A stretch of 39,786 nt of DNA from a virus, in the IMG/VR virus record IMGVR_UViG_3300020125_000105, positions 1 through 39,786 of that record. One strand, 5' to 3'. The notes beneath the pieces are model-generated. The model was not told where the DNA came from. It ran no database searches and saw only the letters and a program-made list of their open reading frames with translations. The translations under genes and the position numbers were made by a program. This document shows positions 18,879-28,000 of this stretch, one piece after another (the first letter of the stretch is position 1; each line of letters opens with the position of its first letter).

Positions 18879-19667
18879 TCACGGGGCTCCGGTCGGCGTC
18901 AGCAACAGATTCGGCCGGAGATAGCAGTTGATCAGATCGAACGAGTGATCGCCGCCCGCGGCGTTGAGTGCATTCGAGAGCCCCACCTGCGGAGCCATGA
19001 ACGCCGTCGTGCTCGGCAGGTTCGCGCCGGCGTTCTGCGTGCAGAGCAGCGTATCGGTGCTGACGTTGATCAGGTAGGTGACGATCAGCCCGCCGTTCGG
19101 GTTCGCGAGCATCACGAACTCGTAGACGACGCCGGCCGTGAGCGTGACCGTGATCGAGTTGCCCCCCGTATCCTTGAGCGGGAGCTTCTCGAATGCTCCC
19201 GAGTTGTCCACGTTGAGGATCTTCAGGCTCGCGCCATCCGTGCGGTCGGTCCAGAGCCCGATCGTGTTCGCCGGTCCGCTGCCGCTCACGTCGGCCTTGC
19301 AGACGCCGGTCGCGGAAGCGGAGAGGCCGGCGAAGAGCCGGAGGTTGTTGTTCAGGATCGCGTTCACCATGAACCGCGCCGAGAAGAAGAAGCCGCCGCG
19401 GCTCGCGGCATTCCCGCGCCACGCATAGAACGCCGGACAATGCGCCCCGAGTTCGTTGTTGTTCGAGGCCGCGCTCGTGAACCGCGTGCGCGGGAACTGC
19501 GTCTCGAACGTGTTGCCGAGCGCCGGGTGCGTGATCGCCGGCAGCCCGTCGCCGGCCCAATCGGGCCCCACGCCGCGGCCGACGAGAGAACTGCCGCCGG
19601 CCGGCAGGTAGAGCACCGACGACTCGCGGCGCATGGTCGGCTCGAAGATAGTCGGCTTGTTGCTCAT
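18879..19667 (-). CDS. Putative tail fibre/lectin-like virion protein, 262 aa
   Basis: ATG 19667 overlaps the beta-helix gene stop (ATGA). After MSNKPTIFEPTMRRESSVLY the chain is rich in beta strands and short loops: FYAWRGNAASRGGFFFSARF, LKILNVDNSGAFEKL, GNSITVTLTAGVVYEFVML, GLIVTYLINVSTDTLL. This resembles the concanavalin/lectin jelly-roll domains of phage fibres that bind surface glycans. It is the last structural gene before the early promoter. Substrate unknown. Confidence 0.65.
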   Translation of the reverse strand: MSNKPTIFEPTMRRESSVLYLPAGGSSLVGRGVGPDWAGDGLPAITHPALGNTFETQFPRTRFTSAASNNNELGAHCPAFYAWRGNAASRGGFFFSARFMVNAILNNNLRLFAGLSASATGVCKADVSGSGPANTIGLWTDRTDGASLKILNVDNSGAFEKLPLKDTGGNSITVTLTAGVVYEFVMLANPNGGLIVTYLINVSTDTLLCTQNAGANLPSTTAFMAPQVGLSNALNAAGGDHSFDLINCYLRPNLLLTPTGAP

Positions 19668-20695
19668 CGCGAATAATCCTCCAGCCAGCCGCCACCGCTG
19701 ACGATGTGATTCCCGCCGAGGTTCACGACGTTCGTGCATGTCTCGGAAACGCGCAACACGCCGACTGCACCGAAGCCCTCGTAACGATTGCCCTTGCCGT
19801 AGCTGAGCGCCGTGCAGCCCTGCGCGATCCATGACCGCGTGGCCTTCGAGTTCCCCATCACGAAGTTGCAGCCGATGATGCTCACCGCGTTGGTGTTCTG
19901 GAACTCGACCATCTCGTCGGCTGTGGGAACGGTGAGATTGACGACGTTGGATCGCTCGAAGTCCACACCCTCAAGCTCGACGCACGATGAGTTCTCGCAG
20001 AAGAACTCGCGCGCGGTCGTGCCCGACATGAGCAGACCGTTATCTTCCATGTTGCCACCCTTGAACCGCGCGAGCGTGAGCGAGTTCGTGAGATGCACGC
20101 CATGAAGGCCGTTCTGCACGAACGAACACGTCTGGAAGTCGAGCGTCGTGTTCGGCACGCTCGCAGTCGAATCCACGAGCAGCCCGTAGCCGGTGCAGAA
20201 GGCGCAGGTAAGCTCGTCGCCCATGAGCACGCCGGCGCCGTCGAGTTGGATGCCATCCACCGGACCATCTCCGGCGTTCGCGAAGCTCGCGCCGACGTTG
20301 ACGTTGCGAAAGAACGTACGCGCGAGGAAGTTCCCCGAGTTGAAGATCCGGAGCCCATAAGCGACGTTCGGCGGCCTGATCGCGAGATCGATATAGCCGC
20401 AACTCGATCCGACCTGAAGGATCGGCGAGCCGATGATCGAGGTCGTGCGGCCTCGCCCGCGGAGCCACACGCCGCCGGGGAGCACAAGCGGCGTCGAATA
20501 GGATCCATCCACGGCGACCGACGTGCCGCTCGGCAGATCAATGACCCCGCCGTTAGGGCCGAGCGAATCGACGGCTGCCTGAAGTCCCATGTTCGTTGCC
20601 TCCACGACGACAGCATCCGGCGGCGTCGGGAACCTCGCCCGACCACGCGCGAGCACCGTCAGATCATCCTTGAGCCGTTCCTCGCGATACCCCAT
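19664..20695 (-). CDS. Pectate-lyase-like beta-helix protein, putative tailspike, 343 aa
   Basis: Residues 36-65 (MGLQAAVDSLGPNGGVIDLP, SGTSVAVDGSYS) match the start of the pectate-lyase-3/tailspike fold, and PGGVWLRGRGRTTSIIGSP follows. Short parallel-helix rungs continue to the end (LARTFFRNVNVGASF, GIQLDGAGVLMGDELTC, TLDFQTCSFVQNGLHGVHL, VSIIGCNFVMGNS). Such proteins cut or bind capsular or O-polysaccharide. It is shorter than most tailspikes (500-700 aa) and lacks an obvious particle-binding head, so it may pair with its neighbours. Confidence 0.75.
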   Translation of the reverse strand: MGYREERLKDDLTVLARGRARFPTPPDAVVVEATNMGLQAAVDSLGPNGGVIDLPSGTSVAVDGSYSTPLVLPGGVWLRGRGRTTSIIGSPILQVGSSCGYIDLAIRPPNVAYGLRIFNSGNFLARTFFRNVNVGASFANAGDGPVDGIQLDGAGVLMGDELTCAFCTGYGLLVDSTASVPNTTLDFQTCSFVQNGLHGVHLTNSLTLARFKGGNMEDNGLLMSGTTAREFFCENSSCVELEGVDFERSNVVNLTVPTADEMVEFQNTNAVSIIGCNFVMGNSKATRSWIAQGCTALSYGKGNRYEGFGAVGVLRVSETCTNVVNLGGNHIVSGGGWLEDYSR

Positions 20696-20698
20696 GCA

Positions 20699-22090
20699 TC
20701 AGACCCTCAGCAGGAACCGTGCGTCTTGGAACGGAATGCTCACCGATCCCGACACAGCCGCGCCGTTGTTGACTGCGGTGTTGAACACGCCTTGGATCCG
20801 CTTCCATGAGCCAGTGAGCGGGTGATTGATCGTGCCGCCGGTGCCATTCACGATCACGATGCCGTATTGAAACTCACGCACCCAACAGCCACTAGCGTGC
20901 TTGAAGCCGAACGCAATCGGGCGCCCGAGCCATCCGCGATTGTCGGCGACGGTCCCGGTGCCGTCACTGACGCCGAAGCGATCGACCGTGTATTCATCGG
21001 CCCAGATCAGTTGATCGTTGTTCGATGTGAGCAGGTTATTGTTCACGGAGTTGCCGGTGTAGGCCATGCCGCCAGCGACGCAGGCCGAACCGAGGGCGAA
21101 CCTCGCCATCTTCGCGAAGCTTGAATCGGTCTGAGTAATGCCGCCGCCCGTTGGCAGGGTGATGAAGGCGCTGCCGTCTCCGGTTGGGTCTGTGCCCTGC
21201 CACAGCAGCAGGCGATTCATGCATGCATCGAACGTCGGCAGTAAGAACGAGATCGGCGGCCAGTTCTCGATTAGCTCGCCGTCGTTCAGGAACACGCTCG
21301 CGTCGGTCGAGACGAAGCCGCTGTTGACGATCGTGGTCTTGCCGGCATCCCCTTGCAGCGCGGTCGCGAACGCTTGAAGCGCAGCGGTGAACGCGGCGTT
21401 CATCTCCGCCATGCTGCCATAGCCGGCGAGCGCGTAATCGACCGGGTGATTATTGGGATTGTAGAACTGAGCGGCCGATGGCCGATCGATGAAGTAGTCG
21501 AGCCAGTAGCCATCTCCGAGCGTGCCGTACTTCTTCCAGAGGTTCGCATAGGTCACGCCCCCGATGTGCGGGAGATGATGCATCACACCTACCAGCGGGT
21601 TCTCGCTCGGGTATGCGCCGAGGTGAATGTCTGTGATCGGGAACGTGTCGTACAGGCGCTGGTCGGGCGGCCCGATTGCGAGCAGCCATGCCTCGCGCAC
21701 GAACGACGTTGGATTCGGGCCGAGGTTCTGCGTCAGAAGGCTACAGGTGTTGTAGAGGTATGTCCTGATCGCCGGATTGTTCGTCTTGAGCAAGGCGAAT
21801 ACCGTGTTGTAGAGCGCACGGTCGGAGTCGGTGAACGGCGAGATGTTCATCGTCGTCACATGCCAGCGGGAGATCTTCGCCAAGAGCGCGGTATCGAGCA
21901 ACACGTCCGGCGTGTTCGGCGCGATCACGATCGGGCTCCCGGTGCCGCTGCAATACGAATAGCGCCACATATGCGGGAATCCATTGACGCGGCTCTGTGC
22001 CGCCGGCTCGGGCCCCGGGTACACGTAGGGATGCTCGTGTCCCCGGGGCTTGAGTTGATCCCGGATCTTGTTCCAGAAGGTCATCCTCAC
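20699..22090 (-). CDS. Putative glycoside hydrolase (GHL15-like TIM barrel), 463 aa
   Basis: GTG 22090 overlaps the holin-like stop (GTGA); ATG 22084 is an alternative. The layout ISRWHVTTMNISPFTDSDRA, ALLKTNNPAIRTYLYN, WKKYGTLGDGYWLDYFIDR and NPNNHPVDYALAGYGSMAEM is that of putative TIM-barrel glycosidases such as GHL15, with Asp in YWLDYFIDR as a likely active-site strand. The C-terminal region (FLLPTFDACMNRLLLWQ, DNRGWLGRPIAFGF) continues the barrel, then a beta end domain. With the beta-helix and lectin-like genes downstream it probably attacks host surface glycan. The catalytic residues are not certain. Confidence 0.6.
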   Translation of the reverse strand: MRMTFWNKIRDQLKPRGHEHPYVYPGPEPAAQSRVNGFPHMWRYSYCSGTGSPIVIAPNTPDVLLDTALLAKISRWHVTTMNISPFTDSDRALYNTVFALLKTNNPAIRTYLYNTCSLLTQNLGPNPTSFVREAWLLAIGPPDQRLYDTFPITDIHLGAYPSENPLVGVMHHLPHIGGVTYANLWKKYGTLGDGYWLDYFIDRPSAAQFYNPNNHPVDYALAGYGSMAEMNAAFTAALQAFATALQGDAGKTTIVNSGFVSTDASVFLNDGELIENWPPISFLLPTFDACMNRLLLWQGTDPTGDGSAFITLPTGGGITQTDSSFAKMARFALGSACVAGGMAYTGNSVNNNLLTSNNDQLIWADEYTVDRFGVSDGTGTVADNRGWLGRPIAFGFKHASGCWVREFQYGIVIVNGTGGTINHPLTGSWKRIQGVFNTAVNNGAAVSGSVSIPFQDARFLLRV

Positions 22091-22515
22091 GGCGTCGGCG
22101 CCGCCGGCAGGACGTGATCGAGCCCGGGCTTCGCGAACTTGTCATAGAGCACGCTCACGAACGCCGAGAGGAAGGTGCCATAGAGCACGGTCCCGAATGG
22201 CGACAGCGCGTGACCGATGCTCCCGAACACGCTCGCATTCGCGGGCCCGACCATGAGCACGAGCTTCGTGATGATGTAGCCGATCGCATTGACCCACGGG
22301 ATCACGTCGTTCGGTACCTGCTTCAGCCCCGGCCAGCGCGTCACGGCGAAGCCGACGAGCAGCATGAGCACGCCGGCGATCGAATCGAACCACCCCGTCA
22401 CCTGCCCCGGAGTGACGTGGTGCGTCGCGGTGCTGTCCACCTGAGCGAGCGCGAGCGGCGCGAGAACGACCAGCAGGAAGCAGAAGAACATCCCCATCAG
22501 AGCCCTGAACTTCAT
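22087..22515 (-). CDS. Holin-like membrane protein with signal peptide, 142 aa
   Basis: ATG 22515 follows GGGAGGGG and overlaps the upstream stop (ATGA). MKFRALMGMFFCFLLVVLAP then LALAQVDS is a Sec signal with ALA cleavage. Further hydrophobic segments are FDSIAGVLMLLVGFAVTRWP, AIGYIITKLVLMVGPAN and PFGTVLYGTFLSAFVSVLY. Position two genes after the NlpC/P60 lysin supports a holin or related lysis membrane protein. A cleavable signal is unusual for a holin, so a structural or exclusion role cannot be ruled out. Confidence 0.6.
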   Translation of the reverse strand: MKFRALMGMFFCFLLVVLAPLALAQVDSTATHHVTPGQVTGWFDSIAGVLMLLVGFAVTRWPGLKQVPNDVIPWVNAIGYIITKLVLMVGPANASVFGSIGHALSPFGTVLYGTFLSAFVSVLYDKFAKPGLDHVLPAAPTP

Positions 22516-22889
22516 TGGTCCCCTCCCATCTTGGAAACGACGAGATCCCTGATCTCGCGTTGCCCGTTGGCGACTTCCCTGAACCTTGCATCGAGAGTGT
22601 CGAGCGCGCTCGCAGTCGCCGAGGCATGCACGCGCCACTCGGCGGCCGTGAGGAATACCGGCGGATCTCCGTTGATGCCGACGATGCGCTCGACGCGCGT
22701 GAACCGGCGGTCGATATCTTCGCGGTGATCGGCGAAGCGGGTATCCATAGCCGTCTTATCGCCGGCGATCCTCTGTTCGATCTTGGCGATCGTCACCCTC
22801 ATCGAGATCCATGCACCGAAAGCGGTGAGCGAGCCGGCGATCCCGGCTCCGAGCATCGTGAGCGCGATCTGCTCCGCGAATGGAGTCAA
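22512..22889 (-). CDS. Membrane-anchored coiled-coil protein (spanin- or holin-like), 125 aa
   Basis: I chose TTG 22889 because GGGAGG lies 5 nt upstream; a longer frame starting at 22940 would overlap the lysin by 38 nt. One N-terminal membrane segment (ALTMLGAGIAGSLTAFGAWI) is followed by a charged helical region (IAKIEQRIAGDKTAMDTRFA, HREDIDRRFTRVERIVG, TLDARFREVANGQREIRDL). This is the topology of an inner-membrane spanin or an Rz-like/holin accessory. It lies between the lysin and the holin-like gene. Confidence 0.6.
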   Translation of the reverse strand: MTPFAEQIALTMLGAGIAGSLTAFGAWISMRVTIAKIEQRIAGDKTAMDTRFADHREDIDRRFTRVERIVGINGDPPVFLTAAEWRVHASATASALDTLDARFREVANGQREIRDLVVSKMGGDQ

Positions 22890-22902
22890 TGCGGCCTCCC
22901 TG

Positions 22903-23406
22903 TCAGTTGACCCAAGCGATCCGCGCAGCGATCGCGCCATGCTTCAGGAAGATATCGGCCCCTGTCTCCTGAATGGCGTCATGGTACAGGTTCCAGTTGC
23001 CGAGCGAGCAGTGAATCACCCTGCGCACGCCGCCCTCGGCGACGTTCGAGATGATGCCGATGTGTCCTTGTCGGCCACCCTCGTCCGGGAACACGAGAAC
23101 ATCCGCCGGCAGCGCCTTGCCGAATGCGACCATGCTCGCGAACCCATACGTCGAGAGCGCGTCTCGGTAGACGTTGCCCGTCTCCAGCCAGTCGCCGCCC
23201 GGCAGGTGCGGGATCATGCCGTTCGGCAGGTAGCGATCGACGCCGAGGGCCCACGCCGCGAAGCCCGAGCAGTCGCATGGATTCCCGGGGCCCGCGGCGA
23301 ATGGATCGCGCCCACCCTCGCCGAGCCGATAGACCGTTCCGAGCCCGATCGCGGATCGAGCCCGTGCGAGCACCGCGTCTGCCGCCATCGGTCCGAGAGA
23401 TCTCAT
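22903..23406 (-). CDS. NlpC/P60-family peptidoglycan hydrolase, 167 aa
   Basis: Catalytic Cys46 in NPCDCSGFAAWALG, His115 in GRQGHIGIIS and a third polar His132 in VIHCSLGNWNLY define an NlpC/P60 cysteine peptidase cutting peptide stems in murein. There is no signal peptide or binding domain. It follows the tail genes and precedes two membrane proteins, so it may be the endolysin; tail-tip hydrolases of lambda gpK type are also NlpC/P60, so both roles are possible. ATG 23406 overlaps a 29-codon ORF (ATGA). Confidence 0.85.
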   Translation of the reverse strand: MRSLGPMAADAVLARARSAIGLGTVYRLGEGGRDPFAAGPGNPCDCSGFAAWALGVDRYLPNGMIPHLPGGDWLETGNVYRDALSTYGFASMVAFGKALPADVLVFPDEGGRQGHIGIISNVAEGGVRRVIHCSLGNWNLYHDAIQETGADIFLKHGAIAARIAWVN

Positions 23407-23492
23407 CGCCTATCCCCCATGAGCCACGAGGACACAACGCATCTCCGGCCGGAGCCGGGGCCGACCTCGAACGCGCTGCGCCTCGGGCTCAT
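23403..23492 (-). CDS. Tiny ORF, 29 aa, bridging tail and lysis genes
   Basis: ATG 23492 overlaps the gpZ-like stop and its own TGA overlaps the lysin ATG, both as ATGA. It fills the only 82-nt gap in this part of the operon. The peptide (MSPRRSAFEVGPGSGRRCVV...) has no recognisable fold. It may exist to couple lysin translation to the tail genes. Confidence 0.4.
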   Translation of the reverse strand: MSPRRSAFEVGPGSGRRCVVSSWLMGDRR

Positions 23493-24160
23493 GGATTGAA
23501 TGCCTTGTCGCCGTAGTGCTCGAACTTGAACGCGATCGCCTTCTCGACTTCCTTCGCGAAGTCCTGATAGAACGTCGGCACGAGAGCGGTCGCGATCGGG
23601 ATGAAGCGCAGCCGGCGATCGAGCCGCGCCTCGTGCTTGAAGAGGTAGAGCAGGATCGGCGGCGCCTTCCCGGGCTGCTGCTGGAAGATGCCTCGCCCGG
23701 GCTCGACGAACGTGCGCTTCTTGCCGAGGATCCGCTGCCCTTGCTTCGCGAGTTGGAACGACTCGATGAAGAACCGCGCCGGCACGTTGGCGCTGAACGT
23801 CGGCCGCGCGGTGCCCTGCTTCGGAATCGCGATCGCGCTGCGCCCCGGCTGCGGCAGCTTCGCCTCGCCGCTCTCGAACTTCTGGAGCAGCAGCCGCGGC
23901 GCCTCGCCGACCTTGATCGTCACGGAGAGCGAGCCCTTGCCGCTCGGCCACGGCTTCGGGATCACCGCGACCTGTCGCTTGATGAAGGCGCCGCCGCGCG
24001 GGCGCAGTCGAAAGACCTGCTCCGCATGCGCGCGCTCGGCCTTCTGGATCCGGAGCGCCACCGTGCGCAGAGCGTTCGCAGCCGCAAAGCGGATCGACTG
24101 CTGCCCCTTGCGCATGTATTCGAGCACGCCCGAATCCGAGGTCGAGACGGTGACCTGCAT
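23489..24160 (-). CDS. Minor tail protein, gpZ-like, 223 aa
   Basis: The pattern SIRFAAANALRTVALRIQKA, AEQVFRLRPRGGAFIKRQV, RFIPIATALVPTFYQDFAKE, then VEKAIAFKFEHYG parallels the lambda gpZ family (basic N-terminal helices, a central beta region, and an ending of the type IPMAVPLTTAFKQNIERI). gpZ helps join or activate tails. It is unusually placed, after the hub genes instead of among the head-tail connectors. Overlaps its upstream neighbour by 1 nt (TGATG). Confidence 0.55.
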   Translation of the reverse strand: MQVTVSTSDSGVLEYMRKGQQSIRFAAANALRTVALRIQKAERAHAEQVFRLRPRGGAFIKRQVAVIPKPWPSGKGSLSVTIKVGEAPRLLLQKFESGEAKLPQPGRSAIAIPKQGTARPTFSANVPARFFIESFQLAKQGQRILGKKRTFVEPGRGIFQQQPGKAPPILLYLFKHEARLDRRLRFIPIATALVPTFYQDFAKEVEKAIAFKFEHYGDKAFNP

Positions 24161-24609
24161 CAGACCGGCACCGCGGCGTCCTGCCCGAGTTGCCCCTTGT
24201 CGCTGTCGCCCTCATAAAACACATATGCATCGACCGTGCAGCCCTGCACCGCGACGCCGGCACCGTTGTTGTAGTTGATCGCGGCGAACGGCCACATGAT
24301 ATAATGCATGTTCGAGCTTGCGTTCGATGGCGTCAGAGCGGTGACGAGGCCGTTATTGAATGGATCGCGACCGTTCACGCCGTCGAAGAGGGTGATGCCC
24401 ACGGGCGCGAACCACCCGACGTCGGTCGCGTTGGGATGCGCGCTATACGTCGGAGCGGTGAGAGCCTGATGCGTTCCGGCACCCGTTGCCCGCAGCATGA
24501 ACAGGACGGCCTTCGCGCCGAAGCATGGCACGCGCTGCGTCGTCTGCGAGCCGCTCGCGGGAATATTCCCGCCGGGCATGATGTTCGGGTACTTGATGAT
24601 CTTCGGCAT
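24160..24609 (-). CDS. Small virion protein, paralogue B, 149 aa
   Basis: ATG 24609 follows GGAGG. The protein begins MPKIIKYPNIMPGGNIPASG and shares blocks with the next gene upstream: RVPCFGAKAVLFMLRATG, DPFNNGLVTALTPSNASSNM, VDAYVFYEGDSDKGQLGQD. These two arose by tandem duplication. The short beta-rich chain suggests a tail-tip or fibre-associated decoration protein. No family recognised beyond the pair. Confidence 0.7.
   Translation of the reverse strand: MPKIIKYPNIMPGGNIPASGSQTTQRVPCFGAKAVLFMLRATGAGTHQALTAPTYSAHPNATDVGWFAPVGITLFDGVNGRDPFNNGLVTALTPSNASSNMHYIMWPFAAINYNNGAGVAVQGCTVDAYVFYEGDSDKGQLGQDAAVPV
24301..24340. repeat. 40-nt near-identical repeat, copy 1
   Basis: This stretch matches 24768-24807 with one mismatch over 40 nt and encodes the TPSNASSNMHY core shared by the two paralogues. 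Higher identity here than in the flanks may reflect recent conversion between the copies or strong constraint. Confidence 0.65.
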
Positions 24610-24620
24610 CGTTCCTCCGT

Positions 24621-25076
24621 TTAGACCGCGACCGCGCCATCCTGCCCGAGTTGGCCCTGATCGCCGGAGCCCTCGTAGAACACGAAGGCGTCGCAGGTGA
24701 CGCCTTGAAGGTTCACGCTGCCGCCCGTGGGATTGGCAATGCCGATCGCAAGGTACGGTGCCATGTGATAATGCATGTTCGAGCTTGCATTCGATGGCGT
24801 CAGAGCGACGACGACGCCGTTGTTGAACGGATCCTTTCCCGTCGCGCCGTCGAAGATCTGCACCCCTCCGTAGTTAAAGAAGCCGCCATCGGTCGCGTTC
24901 CCATAGCCGACGACCGCCGTGGTCGTGAGCGCCTGATGCGTGCCGCCAGTCGCGCGGATCACGAAGATCACGGCCTTCGCGCCCCAGCATGGCACGCGCT
25001 TCGTCGTGAGCGTCGTGTTGAAGTTGATCGTCGATCCCGGGGGGACCACATCGGGATATTTCACGATCCTCGGCAT
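24621..25076 (-). CDS. Small virion protein, paralogue A, 151 aa
   Basis: ATG 25076 follows AGGAGG. It begins MPRIVKYPDVVPPGSTINFN and shares RVPCWGAKAVIFVIRATGG, DPFNNGVVVALTPSNASSNM and CDAFVFYEGSGDQGQLGQDG with the following gene. Both copies are intact and of almost equal length, so both are probably expressed. Location right after the hub gene suggests a tail-tip component. Confidence 0.7.
   Translation of the reverse strand: MPRIVKYPDVVPPGSTINFNTTLTTKRVPCWGAKAVIFVIRATGGTHQALTTTAVVGYGNATDGGFFNYGGVQIFDGATGKDPFNNGVVVALTPSNASSNMHYHMAPYLAIGIANPTGGSVNLQGVTCDAFVFYEGSGDQGQLGQDGAVAV
24768..24807. repeat. 40-nt near-identical repeat, copy 2
   Basis: Partner of 24301-24340 inside paralogue A; one mismatch. 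Confidence 0.65.
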
Positions 25077-25084
25077 GTTGCCTC

Positions 25085-28000
25085 CTAGTCGATGTTGATC
25101 GCCATGATCTCGGTGCTCCAGTCGGTCGGCCCGAGGTTCTGCGTCACGTCGATCACGAGCATTGCCTTGCCCGTCCACTTCCCGTCGCTGCCGTACTTCG
25201 GGAACGACGCCTTCGCATCGACGCTCGAATCGATCGGGATCACCTGCATACGCCTGACATCTGGCATGTAGACGGTCGCGAACTTCGCCACGACCCGCGG
25301 CAGCCCGGCGACGTCGAAGCGCCGATTCCGAAGTTGAACAGCCGTGTTCTCGTCGCGGATCCAGTCCGCGGCGATCTGGAGTTCCTCGCGCGGATCGTAG
25401 TAGCTTTCAAAGGCGATCGCCGTCGTCTCGCGGTTCCCGCGCGTATAGTCGCCATGATACATGCCGACCGTGATGCCGGCCGCGTCCGCCTTGATGAAGC
25501 CGAGCACGTCGGCACAGTTCGTGGCGACGTTCGCACCCGTTCCCCAGAGATAGGTATTCGTGTCGCCGGAGTCGCCGTCCCCGATGAAGAACCGCTCTCC
25601 ATAGCGCGCGAGGTTTGAAGTCACCGATGTTGCCGGCGGCGGCGCGAGGCCGGACGCAAAGACGAATCCGGTCGCGGGCAGCGCCGAGTTGACGAGCCCG
25701 ACTGCCGTGTTGATCGATGGAAGTGCGAACGTGCCGCCCGTCGATGTGATCGTGAACTTGTTGGCGGCATGATCATATGTGCATGCGAACACGAGCCCGT
25801 GCCCGGGCACCGCGTTCATCGCGCGCGCGACCTCGGCCGCCAGAGTTTCCGCGGCATAGTCGCCCGGCAGCAGCGTCGCCTGATATGGCGTCGCGCTCAC
25901 GAGGAAGTCGAACAGATGATTGAACCCGGTCTTGATCGAGAAGCCGAACCCGGTGAACTCCGAGTTGTCGGCCTCCTGCGCGCGCACCTTGGAGCGCCAC
26001 TCGGCAGCAAGGTCAATAGCCGCATAGGTGCCGGGCGCCAGCGTCGCCGCATAGGTCGTGGGGCCGGCGCCGGCCTTCCAATCGAACTTGTCGTTGACGC
26101 CCGTGGTGATCATGAGCTTCTGATCGCGCACCGTGGGCTGCGTGAGCCCCTGACTGCTGCCGGCCGAGTTGACGAATGCTTCCCAGAGCGTCGTCTGCTT
26201 GTAGTGATCGAATCCGTACTTGACCCGGATCGCATGCCGCACATCGACGACGCTCGTCTCTTCGACCTTGAAGCCGCCGGTTAGCTCCCACGGCACCGCG
26301 AGCGCATAGTCGATCTGAGCGCCCGGCTTCCATGGGAACGCGAGCCACTTGTTCGTGAATCGATCGAGGTAGACCGCGATCCCGGCATGCTCTGCCATGC
26401 GCTGGACTGCCTGCTGGACCGACATGCGATCGCTGAGATGCACCGCGAGCTTGTAGTCGCTCGGCTGCGCGTTGCGCAGCGTGTTGCGCAGATCCACGAA
26501 GCTACCACTCGCGCCGGCGCCCGTCTCGATCGAGCCGCCGCTGATGCCGACATATGTGACGAGGAAGTGCCGGATGATATCGGCAGGCCGCTCGATCAGC
26601 GCATTCGCGGCGCCAGTGTAGGTGCCGCTGCCGTCGTCCTTGTAGCCGCGCACGTTCCCGTAGAACTGGCCTTCGCGCGAATACTTCGCGGCGACGTCAA
26701 CGAAGCTCACGCGCGGGTACGGACGCGATCCGAGGTGTACGCCCGGGCCCGAGCCAATCGGCGGGCCGCCACTCACGCCGCTCCGCGGGTTCAGGATGCG
26801 CGCGCTCGGAGTCACGAGGCTCCGCTGCGGCCGGTACTTCACGACGAGCGCCGCCCAGAGGATGCTGGCCTTGTTCGTAGTGCCGCCGGCGAAGTCCACG
26901 CGCAGATCGAACACGTTGGTCGAGGTGCCGCCGAAGTTCCATGTCTGATCGTAGTAGGTCGTCGGCCATGTTCCCGTCATCACGGCCGGCGTCGTTCCGG
27001 TCGAAGCCGTCTGGACGGCAGTGCCGCCGCCTGCTCCGACGCCGGGCTTCCAGCCGTCTGCCCGCAGGTTGTGTGTGTTGCCGGCGTTGCCGATGAAGGC
27101 GATCGATACGGTGACGCTCTCGATGCGGCCGAGCGCGCTCAGGTTGGGAAGGATGAGTTGCAGTTCCTTCGCGGTCCCGGATTGATCGAGCGAGGCGAAC
27201 GACGTCTCATCGAACACATCCATCGCACGCCGCGGGTTCGTTGCCGTGTTGATGTGGCCGGCGCCCGCGCTCGTGCGAACGTCGATCGGGATCACTGCGG
27301 CGTAGGCGATCGCGCTCTCATCGGCCAGCGAGAGATACGACTCGCTCGCCCCGAGCGTTTCAGTGAGCCCGCAGACGTCGAGCGGAGCCAGCAGGTTCTC
27401 GCCGACGATGAACGCCGAGCGCCCGTTCGTGCGATCCAGAATGTCGTCGCAGAGATGCGACGCCGCCACGACCTTGACGGTCGCCGCGCCGACGCCGGCA
27501 TCGACCAGCATGAGCGGAACGACTCCGCGCCCGGCGCCAACATCTTCCTGCTTGCTCTTGCTGCCATAGGCGCTCGTCCACGGCGAACGCATCGCGGGCG
27601 CGCTGTGATTCCCGTAGATCACCGGGATCGGCAGCCCCTGCGAGACGTCTGGCGAACTCGGATAACTCACCTTGTCCACGACGGTCGGCGGAACCTGCTT
27701 GTTCCACGAAGTATCCTGAAGCAGCAGCAGACGCATTCCCGCATGATCAATGTCCACGATGCGCGAGACGCGACCCTTGTAGACCTGAAACGCATCGGCC
27801 CATGCGAGGCCGGCCCCGGTCACCCAGAGGTAGATCGTCACCACGGCGTTCGCGAAGAGGTTCGCCGAGAGCAGATCCTGATTCGTCGCCAGCGTCGCGG
27901 GATACGGGAACGCCGGCAGCGCCTGATTCGGATCGCGGCGCTTCGCGATCCAGATGGATGCGTCGCTCGGGTTGACGCCGGGGCTCAGCAGCGCGATCGA

